From contig JBDXHU010000010.1 of assembly GCA_039989475.1 (NCBI GenBank), positions 1-64,000 of the forward strand: a stretch of 64,000 nucleotides of DNA, written 5' to 3'. The notes beneath the pieces were generated by a model. It was not told the origin of the DNA and ran no database searches. It saw only the letters and a list, made by a program, of their open reading frames with translations. Positions 40,440 through 50,273 of this stretch are shown here, one piece after another. This stretch comes from JBDXHU01 sp039989475 (lineage in GTDB: Bacteria; Pseudomonadota; Gammaproteobacteria; Pseudomonadales; Halieaceae). A program made the position numbers and the translations under genes. Position 1 is the first letter of the stretch, and every line of letters begins with the position of its first letter.

Positions 40440-42971
40440 ATGCAAAAACGACTCATCACACACGCGATACAGGCAACCCTGCTGGGCTCTGCCCTGACCA
40501 TTCCCCAGCTGGCAACTGCCCAGGGCGCCGGCGTCCTCGAAGAGATTGTGGTTACCGCGCGGAAACGAGCGGAGAGTCTGCAGGATGTGCCGATTGCGGT
40601 AACCGCCTTCACCGCGTCCGACATTGAAGATGCGGGTATCGAACGCCCCCAGGATTTCATCGGCCTGACCCCCAACGTGAGCATCGTAGATAGTGCCAAC
40701 GTGGGTGACACCCAGGTCACCATCCGCGGTCAGTACTCGACCCGCGATGCGGAAAGTTCCTTCGCCTATGTGCTGGACGGCGTACTCATCACCAACCCCA
40801 ATGGCTTTAATGGCGAGTTGTTTGATATTGAGCAGATTGAAGTGTTGAAAGGGCCGCAGGGTGCACTGTATGGGCGCAACGCGACCGCCGGCGCCATCCT
40901 GGTCCAGACCAGGCGCCCCGGCAATGAATTTGAGGCCCGGGTAAAGGGCGGCTTTGGTGATGACAATCTCAAGAAGGGCCAACTCATGGTCAGTGGCCCG
41001 CTGATCGAGGACAAGTTATACGGTCGCATTGCCGGCAACTATCGCGAGACCGATGGCCAGTTTAAGAACAAGCTCACCGGTGACGACGATGTGATCAACA
41101 ATATCGAAGAGAAGGATATTCGCGGCCGCCTGATCTGGGAGCCGAATGATCGGCTTACCATTGACGCCCAGGCCAGCTACCGGGATGTCGATGCCGGGGC
41201 TATTAACTTCAACGCGACCTTTGCCCTGCCGGGTGCGGCTGCCTTCCTTGGCAACCCGGACTTGAATGCGGACGTTAACGACGCCAACTTCGAATACATT
41301 TTCAACGTGCCCAGTGAGAACAAGCAGGACAACACCTTCTTCTCGCTGAAGGCGGACTACGAAATGGACCTGGGTACCCTGACCGTTATCGGGTCCTATG
41401 ACAGCCTCAATGAGCACCTGTTGTCTGACGGCACCAGCGCGGCCTTTGGTGGCTATTCGCTGGGTGCGCCGGAGTCCCAGACCGCCTGTACCCAGACCTA
41501 TAACAGCTTCGATACCTCGCTGCTGCAGAGCCCCTACTACGCGATCCAGGATGGCAACCCACCGGGGACCTATGTGCCAGCGTTTGGCGGCCTCAATGGC
41601 CTGCTGCCACCGTACTCGCCCACCACCTGTGACGGTTATCAGTACCAGGAGCGCAACCAGGACAGTACTACCCTGGAAGTGCGGCTGACCTCAAACGAAG
41701 ATGGCAAGCTGCGCTGGCTGGCGGGTTTGTACTACGCCGACATTGACCGTGAAGTAGTGGTTTCCTATGGCGCCGACCTGGGTCTGGGTTTCCGCACCGC
41801 ACCCTATGTGCCGCCGGAAGGCCCCAATCCCACCGACCTGCTGTTCTGGGATGATTTTGAGACCGAGGTCTATGCCGTATTTGGCCAGATCGAGATGGAT
41901 GTGTTTGAAAAGGGCGAGCTGGCCCTGGCCCTGCGCTATGATTCCGAGGATCGCAAGGTCAAGAACAAGGTGCCGAACGTGCTCAATGCGCAGATCTTTG
42001 GCCTGTTCGGCCAGGGTCCGATCAACCCGGCCTATGATGGCTCGCTCACCGACAGCATTCCCAATCGCGATGACACCTATGAAGAGCTGCAACCAAAAGT
42101 CACCTATACCCATGCCTTCACCGACGAGTTGACCGCTTATGGCTCAATCGGTCGAGGTTTCCGCTCCGGTGGCTTCAACAGCCTTGGCAGTGAGGCGACC
42201 GTCAACGGCACCTTCGGCAGCTATCCGACTGCGCCGCAGAAGGTCAAGGATGACTATGACAAGGAAGTAACCGATACCTTCGAGATCGGGGTGAAGTCCC
42301 AGTGGCTGGATAACCGGCTGCGCATCAACGCGGCAACCTTTTACACCCAGATCGATGACTACCAGTTCTTTAACTTCTTTGCTGGACCCTTCGGCCTGCT
42401 GCGGGTAGTAACCAACGTCGATGACGTGGATATCTACGGTGCCGAGATCGATTTCGCCTACGCTTTCAACGACTACCTGACCTTCTCCGGTGGCTTCGGC
42501 TTTATCGATAGCGAGATTAACGACAATGATAACCGTCCTTACACCGAGGGCAATGACCTGCCCTATGCGCCAGAATCCAACGGTGCCTTGAGCGTGGACT
42601 TCAAGATGCCGATATTCAAGGGACTGGAGTGGTCTACCCGGCTGGACGCGCAGTACACCGGTGAAACCTGGTTCCACACGGTGCAGGAAGATGAAACCAT
42701 CAACTTTTTCACCGACCTGTCGGATGTCTACGGTGTGCCGGGCTTCGGCTTTGGTCCCAGCGAGTACTCCAACACCAAGCGTGACGATTACTGGACCATG
42801 AACCTGCGTGGCGGCATTTCCGGTGAGAACTGGTCCATTATCGCCTGGAGCAACAACGTGACTGACGAGGATTACCTGGAAGAGGTGATTCCGGCACCTG
42901 AGTTTGGCGGCTCCTTTAACCACGATTCGGCCGGTCGCGTCAGTGGTGTGGACTTCACCTACAGCTTCTAG
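40440..42971 (+). CDS. TonB-dependent outer-membrane receptor 2
   Basis: 843 residues from the ATG at 40440 after GAGG. The signal peptide ends near LATAQG, then EEIVVTARKRAESLQDVPI, the plug motif IEVLKGPQGALYGRNATAGAI, and a barrel ending in FTYSF with terminal Phe, as outer-membrane barrels require. It is homologous to receptor 1 but only moderately similar in the barrel, so it likely takes a different but related ligand. It is followed by a strong terminator and preceded by paired operators. Confidence 0.92.
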   Translation: MQKRLITHAIQATLLGSALTIPQLATAQGAGVLEEIVVTARKRAESLQDVPIAVTAFTASDIEDAGIERPQDFIGLTPNVSIVDSANVGDTQVTIRGQYSTRDAESSFAYVLDGVLITNPNGFNGELFDIEQIEVLKGPQGALYGRNATAGAILVQTRRPGNEFEARVKGGFGDDNLKKGQLMVSGPLIEDKLYGRIAGNYRETDGQFKNKLTGDDDVINNIEEKDIRGRLIWEPNDRLTIDAQASYRDVDAGAINFNATFALPGAAAFLGNPDLNADVNDANFEYIFNVPSENKQDNTFFSLKADYEMDLGTLTVIGSYDSLNEHLLSDGTSAAFGGYSLGAPESQTACTQTYNSFDTSLLQSPYYAIQDGNPPGTYVPAFGGLNGLLPPYSPTTCDGYQYQERNQDSTTLEVRLTSNEDGKLRWLAGLYYADIDREVVVSYGADLGLGFRTAPYVPPEGPNPTDLLFWDDFETEVYAVFGQIEMDVFEKGELALALRYDSEDRKVKNKVPNVLNAQIFGLFGQGPINPAYDGSLTDSIPNRDDTYEELQPKVTYTHAFTDELTAYGSIGRGFRSGGFNSLGSEATVNGTFGSYPTAPQKVKDDYDKEVTDTFEIGVKSQWLDNRLRINAATFYTQIDDYQFFNFFAGPFGLLRVVTNVDDVDIYGAEIDFAYAFNDYLTFSGGFGFIDSEINDNDNRPYTEGNDLPYAPESNGALSVDFKMPIFKGLEWSTRLDAQYTGETWFHTVQEDETINFFTDLSDVYGVPGFGFGPSEYSNTKRDDYWTMNLRGGISGENWSIIAWSNNVTDEDYLEEVIPAPEFGGSFNHDSAGRVSGVDFTYSF

Positions 42972-42990
42972 GCTTCTCGCCTGATCGCAC

Positions 42991-43015
42991 AAGGGCCCCA
43001 ACGGGGCCCTTTTTT
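42991..43015 (+). terminator. rho-independent terminator
   Basis: AAGGGCCCC (42991-42999) and GGGGCCCTT pair around an AAC loop and are followed by a run of T to 43015. It ends the receptor 2 transcript before nifJ. Confidence 0.9.
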
Positions 43016-43117
43016 ATGCCAGCGGGCTTTAGCCCTGTTCTTGCTCTAGCTCAAGGTAATTTCCGCCGGATAGCGCCAAAGTTAGCCTCCTTGGGACATC
43101 AATCCCGCGGAGCATTT

Positions 43118-46100
43118 ATGACGGCACAGCAAACAGTAATGCTGGATGGCAACGAGGCAGTCGCCCGTATTGCCCACCTGCTCAATGAAGTCATCGCCAT
43201 TTACCCCATTACCCCGGCTTCACCCATGGGTGAGCATGCTGACGACTGGAGCGCCGAGGGCGTTACCAACCTCTGGGGCGCGGTGCCTGACGTCATCGAG
43301 ATGCAAAGCGAGGCCGGCGCTGCCGGCGCCATTCACGGCGCGCTGCAGGCGGGTAGCCTGGCAACCACCTTTACCGCTTCCCAGGGTTTGTTGTTGATGC
43401 TGCCGAATATGTTCAAGATCGCCGGCGAGCTCTCTCCCTCGGTGATTCACGTGGCGGCGAGAACAGTGGCCAGCCATGCCCTGTCCATCTTTGGCGATCA
43501 CAGTGACGTCATGGCGGTACGCAGTTGTGGCTATGCCATGTTGTGCTCGAATTCAGTGCAGGAGGCCCTGGATTTCGCCTTCATCAGCCAGGAGGCCAGT
43601 ATGCGCGGCCGTATCCCGGTATTGCACTATTTTGACGGCTTTCGCACCTCCCATGAAGTGTCCAAGGTGCAGCTGCCAGCGCGGGAAAGCTTACTCGACC
43701 TGGTTGACGCCGAAGCCCTGCAGGCACACCGCCAGCGTTCGCTGTCTCCCGAACATCCGGTGCTGCGCGGCAGCTCACAAAATCCTGACGTGTTTTTCCA
43801 GGCGCGGGAAGCGTCCAATGCTTACTACAGTGACTTTCCCGATGTTGTGCAGCAGGTGATGGATGAATATGGCAAGGCCACCGGGCGCAACTACCAGCTG
43901 TTTGACTATCACGGCGCGCGCAACGCCGAGCGCGTGATAGTTATCATGGGCTCGGGCACCGAGACCGTGCGGGAAACCGTCGATTGTCTCATCGACCGCG
44001 GTGAGCGAGTGGGCGTATTAAAAGTGCGCTTGTTCCGGCCGCTGGATGCCAGGCGCCTGGTGCAGGCATTGCCAACGCAGCTTAAGTCCCTGGCTGTTCT
44101 GGACCGCACCAAGGAGGCTGGTGCCGACGGTGAGCCGCTGTTCAAAGACCTGGTTACGGCCCTGGCCATTGAGCGACCCGAGGCGATGCCGCGGGTGATT
44201 GGTGGTCGCTATGGCTTGTCTTCCAAGGAGTTTACCCCGGGCATGGTAGCGGCGGTTTTCGACGAGTTGTCAGCGCCGACGCCGCGCCGGGAGTTCACTG
44301 TTGGGATCAGGGACGATGTTAGCAATTTGAGCCTGGACTGGGACGAGAGCTTCCGCAGTGACGCGCACCAGGACAGCTTCCAGGCACTGTTCTATGGTCT
44401 TGGCTCAGACGGTACGGTCAGCGCCAACAAGAACTCCATCAAGATCATCGGCGAGCAGACCGACCTTTTCGCCCAGGGTTATTTTGTCTATGACTCGAAA
44501 AAGTCCGGGGCGGTAACCATTTCCCACCTGCGCTTTGGCGAGCAGCCAATTCACTCTGCCTACCTGGTCGAGGACGGCGACGCCGATTTTGTGGCCTGCC
44601 ACCAGCCGGTGTTCCTCGAGCGCTACGACATGCTCCAAAAAGCGACCTCCGGTGGCACCTTTGTGCTCAATACCGATGTGCCGGCAGAACAGGTATGGTC
44701 CAGCCTGCCGCGCGTTTACCAACAGCATATTATCGATAAGCAGCTACGCTTTTTTGTCATTGATGGCTATCGCGTTGCCGCAGCCTCGGGTATGGGCAAG
44801 CGTATCAACACCATCATGCAAACCTGTTTTTTTGCTATCTCGGGCGTGTTGCCCGAGGAGCGCGCCATCGCGGCGATCAAGGAAGCCGTGGAAAAAACCT
44901 ACGGCCGCAAAAGCCGCCGCCTGGCGGCGATGAATATGGATGCCATAGACAACACCCTGGCTGAATTGCACGAAGTCAGCGTCCCAACGGCGGTGGACAG
45001 CGAGCTGGAGACGGGTATTCAAATGCCAGCCACGGCCCCTGATTTTGTCACCCGGGTTACCGGCGAGATCATTGCCGGCCGTGGCGATCTCATTCCGGTC
45101 TCGGAGCTACCGGTGGATGGCACCTGGCCACTGGGCACCGCAACCTTTGAGAAACGTAATCTGGCGGTGGAGATCCCGGTCTGGGAGACGGACCTGTGTA
45201 CGCACTGCGGCAAGTGTGTGTTTGTCTGCCCGCACTCGGCGATTCGCTCCAAGGCTTTCGCGGAAGATGCTCGAGCCGAGGCACCCGCTGACTTCAAGAG
45301 TATTCAGATCAAGGGCAAGGACTTCCCGCAGGGAATACATATTGCTTACCAGGTAGCGCCGGAGGACTGCACCGGCTGCTCCCTGTGCGTGGACATCTGC
45401 CCGATTCGGGACAAATCCAACGCCAGTCGCAAGGCCCTCAACATGGCGGAGCAGGCGCCCCTGCGTGAGCAGGAGGTAGCCAACTGGGCCTTCTTTGAAG
45501 AGCTGCCGGAGTATGATCACGCCGCAATCAAGCTCAACACCATGAAGGGTTCCATGTTGCTGGAGCCGCACTTCGAGTTTTCCGGTGCCTGCGTCGGTTG
45601 CGGCGAGACACCCTATATACGCATCGCCAGCCAGCTCTTTGGTGATCGCATGGTGGTAGCCAACGCCACCGGTTGTTCCTCTATCTACGGCGGTAACCTG
45701 CCGACCACCCCCTGGCGTACCAATGCAGAAGGCCGCGGACCAGCCTGGAACAACAGCCTGTTTGAGGACAATGCCGAGTTCGGGCTGGGTATCCGGGCTG
45801 CCATTGATAACCAGCGACAGCGAGCGCGGGATTTACTGGATTCTTTGCGGCGCGAGTTGAGCGAGGGCCTGGCTGACGCCATTCTGGAGTGCCCCGAGTC
45901 TAACGAGGCGGAGATCTATGAGCAGCGTGAGCGAGTTGAGCAGCTGCGCACGGAGATCAAGCGCGAGGGCCACCCCCTGGCGCAACTATTGGTGCCGCTG
46001 GTTGATAGCCTCTGTCACAAGAGCGTCTGGATTATCGGCGGTGATGGCTGGGCCTACGACATCGGTTTTGGTGGCGTGGACCATGTTCTGGCCTCCGGGC

Positions 46101-46708
46101 GCAACGTCAACATCCTGGTGCTGGATACCGAGGTCTACTCGAATACCGGCGGCCAGACTTCCAAGGCAACCCCGCGTGGCGCCGTCGCCAAGTTCTCCGC
46201 CGCTGGCAAAGCCACGGCCAAGAAGGACCTGGGCCGGCTGGCGATGGATTATGAGAATGTGTACGTGGCCCATGTTGCCTACGGTGCCAAGGATACCCAG
46301 ACGCTGAATGCCTTCCTCGAGGCCGAGAGCTATCCGGGTACCTCCCTGATCATCGCCTATTCCCCCTGCATCGCCCATGGCGTTGATATGTCGAATAATC
46401 ATGCCCAGCAGCACCTGGCGGTGGACAGTGGGCACTGGCCTCTGTTTCGCTTTGATCCCCGGCGTGCAGAAAGCGGCAATAACCCACTCAAGCTGGATTC
46501 GAAACCACCTTCGATTCCCTATCGCCAGTTCGTTGAATCGGAGACGCGGTTCAACATGCTCTGGTATGCCGAGCCTGGACGTGCCGAGGAACTATTAAAG
46601 CAGTCCGAAGAAGAAGTGCGAGCGCGCTACCACCGCTATCAGCAATTGGCGGCAATGGACTGGACGCCGGCTGCAGACACCGCAGCGGCCGGCAAGGAAC
46701 AGGATTAA
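43118..46708 (+). CDS. nifJ: pyruvate:ferredoxin/flavodoxin oxidoreductase
   Basis: 1196 residues, single-chain PFOR with domains in the usual order. The pyrimidine-binding start is MLDGNEAVARIAHLLNEV, then YPITPASPMGEHAD and the gamma domain. Two ferredoxin-type motifs follow: CTHCGKCVFVCPHSAI and CTGCSLCVDICPIRDKS. The TPP domain holds GDGWAYDIGFGGVDHVL and SNTGGQTSKATPRGA. It decarboxylates pyruvate to acetyl-CoA and reduces ferredoxin or flavodoxin. GGAG precedes the ATG at 43118. Reduced ferredoxin is the electron donor of bilin-reductase-type enzymes, so it could support them (inference). Confidence 0.93.
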   Translation: MTAQQTVMLDGNEAVARIAHLLNEVIAIYPITPASPMGEHADDWSAEGVTNLWGAVPDVIEMQSEAGAAGAIHGALQAGSLATTFTASQGLLLMLPNMFKIAGELSPSVIHVAARTVASHALSIFGDHSDVMAVRSCGYAMLCSNSVQEALDFAFISQEASMRGRIPVLHYFDGFRTSHEVSKVQLPARESLLDLVDAEALQAHRQRSLSPEHPVLRGSSQNPDVFFQAREASNAYYSDFPDVVQQVMDEYGKATGRNYQLFDYHGARNAERVIVIMGSGTETVRETVDCLIDRGERVGVLKVRLFRPLDARRLVQALPTQLKSLAVLDRTKEAGADGEPLFKDLVTALAIERPEAMPRVIGGRYGLSSKEFTPGMVAAVFDELSAPTPRREFTVGIRDDVSNLSLDWDESFRSDAHQDSFQALFYGLGSDGTVSANKNSIKIIGEQTDLFAQGYFVYDSKKSGAVTISHLRFGEQPIHSAYLVEDGDADFVACHQPVFLERYDMLQKATSGGTFVLNTDVPAEQVWSSLPRVYQQHIIDKQLRFFVIDGYRVAAASGMGKRINTIMQTCFFAISGVLPEERAIAAIKEAVEKTYGRKSRRLAAMNMDAIDNTLAELHEVSVPTAVDSELETGIQMPATAPDFVTRVTGEIIAGRGDLIPVSELPVDGTWPLGTATFEKRNLAVEIPVWETDLCTHCGKCVFVCPHSAIRSKAFAEDARAEAPADFKSIQIKGKDFPQGIHIAYQVAPEDCTGCSLCVDICPIRDKSNASRKALNMAEQAPLREQEVANWAFFEELPEYDHAAIKLNTMKGSMLLEPHFEFSGACVGCGETPYIRIASQLFGDRMVVANATGCSSIYGGNLPTTPWRTNAEGRGPAWNNSLFEDNAEFGLGIRAAIDNQRQRARDLLDSLRRELSEGLADAILECPESNEAEIYEQRERVEQLRTEIKREGHPLAQLLVPLVDSLCHKSVWIIGGDGWAYDIGFGGVDHVLASGRNVNILVLDTEVYSNTGGQTSKATPRGAVAKFSAAGKATAKKDLGRLAMDYENVYVAHVAYGAKDTQTLNAFLEAESYPGTSLIIAYSPCIAHGVDMSNNHAQQHLAVDSGHWPLFRFDPRRAESGNNPLKLDSKPPSIPYRQFVESETRFNMLWYAEPGRAEELLKQSEEEVRARYHRYQQLAAMDWTPAADTAAAGKEQD

Positions 46709-46718
46709 GGAGACGCCC

Positions 46719-47732
46719 ATGGCAGACCTGCAAGTAAATTACCTGGGCCTGGAGCTTGCCAACCCGCTGGTAGCTTCAGCCTCACCGCTGAGCAAGAAGC
46801 TGGATCGGGCCAGGCACCTGGAGGACGCTGGTGCCTCAGCCATTGTCATGTACTCACTCTTTGAAGAGCAGTTATTGGCGGAAGAGCGGCAGTTTGAGCG
46901 CTTTATGCATAACCAGTCCCTGGGTCACGGCGAGGCCTCCAGTTTTCTGCCGGAATCGCCGGAATTCCAGGGTGGTCTGGACCAATACCTGGAGCAGCTT
47001 CAGTTGCTGAAATCTCACCTGGGGATTCCAGTGATTGCCAGTCTCAATGGCGTCAGTGAGCAGGGTTGGGTCAACTACGGCAGGGACTTGCAGGACGCCG
47101 GGGCCGATGCCCTCGAAATCAATGTTTATTACGTCGCGGCCAATGCAGATGAAACTTCGCTGGAGGTGGAGAGGCGTTACCTCGATGTGCTGGCGCACCT
47201 GGAAGACGCTGTTTCAATTCCGGTGTCCATCAAGTTGTCACCGCAGTTTTCTTCGCCCCTGCATTTTGTTTCTCACCTGCACCAGGCCGGGGCTGCCGGC
47301 GTGGTGATTTTTAATCGTTTCTACCAGAGTGATATCAACCTGGAGACCCTGGCGGTGGAGCCCAACCTGCAATTGTCCGATCCCTATGAGTCCTTGCTGC
47401 GCATTCGCTGGGCGGCAATTCTGCGCGGCGCACTGGATATTGATATCGCGGTGACCGGCGGCTTCCATAACAGCGCGGATGTCATCAAGGCGTTGCTGGT
47501 AGGCGCCAATGTGGTGCAATTGGCCAGTGTGTTGCTAGAACAGGGTCCGCAGCACATCAGCAGCTTACTGCAGGAGCTGGAGACCTGGCTGGATGAGCAC
47601 GAGTATGAGTCGGTGCGGCAGCTGCAGGGCAGCCTCAGCCATCGCAATGCGGCCGATCCCGGTGCTTTTGAAAGAGAGAGCTATTTGTCGGTACTGGACA
47701 GCTTTACGCCGCCGCCAGGTGTGCGTTACTAG
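46719..47732 (+). CDS. dihydroorotate-dehydrogenase-like flavoprotein
   Basis: 337 residues with the FMN TIM-barrel of DHOD family 1: YLGLELANPLVASASPLSKK at the start, VIASLNGVSEQGW, ALEINVYYV, IKLSPQF and the phosphate-binding GANVVQLASVLL. It starts 10 bp after nifJ with GGAG before the ATG. A DHOD-like protein next to nifJ is often seen in genomes. The catalytic base position is not a clear Cys, and the protein lacks the pyrimidine-pathway context, so its substrate is unknown. True PyrD is less likely. Confidence 0.82.
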   Translation: MADLQVNYLGLELANPLVASASPLSKKLDRARHLEDAGASAIVMYSLFEEQLLAEERQFERFMHNQSLGHGEASSFLPESPEFQGGLDQYLEQLQLLKSHLGIPVIASLNGVSEQGWVNYGRDLQDAGADALEINVYYVAANADETSLEVERRYLDVLAHLEDAVSIPVSIKLSPQFSSPLHFVSHLHQAGAAGVVIFNRFYQSDINLETLAVEPNLQLSDPYESLLRIRWAAILRGALDIDIAVTGGFHNSADVIKALLVGANVVQLASVLLEQGPQHISSLLQELETWLDEHEYESVRQLQGSLSHRNAADPGAFERESYLSVLDSFTPPPGVRY

Positions 47733-47737
47733 TCCGG

Positions 47738-48010
47738 TCAGGCCTGGTAAATAGTCCAGCTGCCTATAAGGATAAAGCCTGCGCCGGCGATATAAGCCAG
47801 GTATTTTGGGTTTATTGATTCGGCCAGCAGGCTGCCAGCCAGTACGCCGAGCCCAGAGGCGACGACCAACGCTGTCCCAGCGGCCGCGAAGACAAGCCAC
47901 TTATTCACCTCCTTGTCGGCGGCGAACAGCATGGTTGCTATTTGCGTCTTGTCACCGAGTTCAGCCATAAACACCACGGCGAATACGGTCAGAAAAACCT
48001 TTAGGTCCAT
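47738..48010 (-). CDS. half-size GDT1/TMEM165 (UPF0016) membrane protein
   Basis: 90 residues from the ATG at 48010, three hydrophobic helices. The family motif ELGDKTQ is at about 16-22. Full-length members have two such repeats and export Mn2+ or exchange Ca2+/H+; single-repeat bacterial forms must pair. No partner is seen in the window, so it probably forms a homodimer. It lies 16 bp after the lipoprotein gene of the Mla-like operon and may be cotranscribed. Confidence 0.82.
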   Translation of the reverse strand: MDLKVFLTVFAVVFMAELGDKTQIATMLFAADKEVNKWLVFAAAGTALVVASGLGVLAGSLLAESINPKYLAYIAGAGFILIGSWTIYQA

Positions 48011-48026
48011 GGCTGGCTCCTTTCGG

Positions 48027-48596
48027 TCACGGCAGCCTGGCTGCCAGTTCAGCAAAGGCCTGTTGGTAGGCGCGACTCAAGGCGGCGACCGCAGCACCGG
48101 TAGACCAACGCTCAAGTTTTGCCGATTGCTGCACTCGCAGGCTGAGTGACTCACTGCCGACGGCGAACAACACACAGGACAGTGCGACCTCTGCCTCATT
48201 CTGACCCTTGCTTTGCAGCAGGTTCAGGGCGCGCACTTCGCACACCAGTTGATCCTGCCTGAGCATACGATGATGACTGGTAATGACGGTGTAACCACTG
48301 CACTCCAGGTCCGCAGCAAGACGTTGCTCCACCATGCTGTCGGTTGCTTCGATCCAGCTCACACCCTTGAGATAGTAGAACTCCCCGGTGTCGGCATTGC
48401 GCCTGGCGATGCGATCGGAATCAAGCCCGGCGCCAACCGTGGTAACCGTCAGTGACAGCGGACGCTCGCCGTCACTGCAGTTGGCGTCTTTACCGGAAAG
48501 CATATAGCGCGCAGCGGGAGTGGAGTTACTGCCGGGCAGGGACATGCAAGCCGCTAGCAAGCTGACAGCGAGGAAGGCCAGAACACGTTTAGTCAC
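48027..48596 (-). CDS. ABC-transport auxiliary lipoprotein (PqiC/DUF330-like)
   Basis: 189 residues with lipobox LLAAC. The ARYMLSGK start of the mature domain and the pattern up to YQQAFAELA fit the PqiC-type auxiliary lipoprotein of MCE systems. It would sit on the inner leaflet of the outer membrane and receive lipid from the MlaD-type tunnel. Starts 8 bp inside the MlaD gene, hence coupled. Sequence conservation in this family is low, so the call leans on context. Confidence 0.72.
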   Translation of the reverse strand: MTKRVLAFLAVSLLAACMSLPGSNSTPAARYMLSGKDANCSDGERPLSLTVTTVGAGLDSDRIARRNADTGEFYYLKGVSWIEATDSMVEQRLAADLECSGYTVITSHHRMLRQDQLVCEVRALNLLQSKGQNEAEVALSCVLFAVGSESLSLRVQQSAKLERWSTGAAVAALSRAYQQAFAELAARLP

Positions 48597-49506
48597 GGCT
48601 TATCTCCACTTCGGGCAGCCGCTGGCCATAAAGCAGCGCGCCTGGTTGATGATTGATATTGTCCAGCATCTCGTCGAACTCCTGCAGACTGGACGCGAGG
48701 TCGTCGGTAATGCCAATGAGTGTCGGCAGGTCTTTGGCCAGTAACTGCTGCACGTGTTCGCCGTCTTCGCCGATGCTTTTGGCCATGCTATCGGTGGCTG
48801 TCTGCAGTGAGCGGCCGGCCTCGGTGATCGCGGGTAATACCTCAGTATCCAGCTTGCTGGCGACCGCGCGAATCTGGGGCAGGGTGTCCTCCAGTTCGCT
48901 GCTGATGCGCCCGGCGCTGTTGATTAAGGTATCGAAGTCTTCCGAAGCCAGGGCCAGGTTGGCAGACAGCGTCCGTAATTGGCTGATGGTGACGCTGAGA
49001 TCCTCCGCTGTATCCGCATCCAGCAACTGGTCCAGTCGACCCAGGGTGGTTTCCACGCTGTCGGTAATGCGTCCCGCAGAGCCTGCTAATTGGCTGAATA
49101 CCGAGGGATAGCCGGGTATTACACCGGGTGACACCTCGAAACCGGGTGACTCCGGTGAGCGGGCGCGCAATTCGATAATGGACAGGCCAGTGATGCCCTG
49201 TGCTTCCAGCAAGGCCACCATTTCCGTGACCGCTGGAATGGGCTGGTCGCTGCCAAATTCAACGTCTACCCGGCCCGGGTAATCCTGGCTTAACTGGATC
49301 GAGGTGACCCTGCCCAGGGGCACACCCAGGTAGCGCACCTCACTGCCGATGGACAGGCCGCTGACTGAGCCATTGAACTGAATTGGTACCAGGGTTTGCA
49401 GGTCCTGGTTATCCGGGCCCTGTATCCACTGGTAGAAAAACAGCAGTACCGCCAGGGTAAAGGCGAGGAAACTGGCGACCAGAATTACCCGGGCATTGCG
49501 TTCCAT
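48589..49506 (-). CDS. MlaD-family (MCE domain) lipid-transport protein
   Basis: 305 residues. N-terminal transmembrane helix (VILVASFLAFTLAVLLFFYQ), one MCE domain (about 40-120; SVSGLSIGSEVRYLGVPLGR, then ALLEAQGITGLSIIEL), and a long helical tail of coiled-coil character. Such proteins form hexamers that carry phospholipids or sterols across the periplasm. Its start overlaps the ATPase stop (ATG within TGATGG). The tail is longer than in MlaD of E. coli, closer to the type found with PqiC-like partners. Confidence 0.87.
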   Translation of the reverse strand: MERNARVILVASFLAFTLAVLLFFYQWIQGPDNQDLQTLVPIQFNGSVSGLSIGSEVRYLGVPLGRVTSIQLSQDYPGRVDVEFGSDQPIPAVTEMVALLEAQGITGLSIIELRARSPESPGFEVSPGVIPGYPSVFSQLAGSAGRITDSVETTLGRLDQLLDADTAEDLSVTISQLRTLSANLALASEDFDTLINSAGRISSELEDTLPQIRAVASKLDTEVLPAITEAGRSLQTATDSMAKSIGEDGEHVQQLLAKDLPTLIGITDDLASSLQEFDEMLDNINHQPGALLYGQRLPEVEISRD

Positions 49507-50273
49507 CAGGCGGCTCCCTGTACAGCGCGGCCGCGAACGCCGCCAAAATAGCTACGAATCCAGGGATGTGGATGACGCATGATGACTTCCTTGCAATCAA
49601 CGATGACGGCCTTGTCCACGAGCACGGCGAGACGGTCGCAGATAGTTAACAGCGAATCCATGTCGTGGGAGATCATCACGACAGTGAGCTGGAGGTGTTC
49701 GCGCAGGTACAGTATTAACTGGTCGAACTCGGCGGCACTGATGGGGTCGAGACCTGCCGTCGGCTCGTCCAGGAATACCACCCGCGGTTCCGTCGCCAGT
49801 GCCCGGGCCAATGCCGCGCGCTTGATCATGCCGCCAGAGAGCTCGGAGGGAAATTTCCCGAAGGCCTCCTCGGACAGACCCACCATTTTCAGTTTGAGGC
49901 GGCCCAGCTCGGCGGCAAAATCCTTGCTGATACGGGTATTCTCGATAATCGGGGCCACAACGTTTTCCAATACGGTCAAGCCCGAGAACAGTGCGCCGCT
50001 TTGGAACAAGACGCCCCAGCGGTTCTGGCAGAAGCTGAGATTGCCATCTCCAGACTGCTTGCAGGCGATATCTGAGCCGAATACCGAGACCTCGCCCTCG
50101 GTGGGCGTGTGCAGACCGAGCATGGTGCGCAGTAGTACCGACTTGCCGGTGCCGGAGCCGCCCACGATACCGAGTATTTCGTTTTCAAATATGGTCAGGT
50201 TGACGCCGTCGTGCACGGCGTGATCGCCAAAGCGATTGACCAGGTTCTTGACGTCAATAATAGGCTTGCTCAC
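49506..50273 (-). CDS. MlaF-type ABC transporter ATPase
   Basis: About 255 residues. Walker A GGSGTGKSVLLR near 38-49, the ABC signature LSGGMIKRAALARA, Walker B VVFLDEPTAGLDP and the switch His (MISHDMDS). MlaF-type ATPases have the GGSGTGKS and LSGGM signatures. The GTG start at 50273 overlaps the permease stop (GTGA); a TTG at 50276 is also in frame. It powers lipid transport with the permease upstream. Confidence 0.9.
   Translation of the reverse strand: MSKPIIDVKNLVNRFGDHAVHDGVNLTIFENEILGIVGGSGTGKSVLLRTMLGLHTPTEGEVSVFGSDIACKQSGDGNLSFCQNRWGVLFQSGALFSGLTVLENVVAPIIENTRISKDFAAELGRLKLKMVGLSEEAFGKFPSELSGGMIKRAALARALATEPRVVFLDEPTAGLDPISAAEFDQLILYLREHLQLTVVMISHDMDSLLTICDRLAVLVDKAVIVDCKEVIMRHPHPWIRSYFGGVRGRAVQGAA

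Noticed and set aside
46719..47732. True pyrimidine-pathway dihydroorotate dehydrogenase (pyrD)
   Set aside because: It is coupled to nifJ rather than pyrimidine genes and the catalytic residue region does not read as a standard PyrD.
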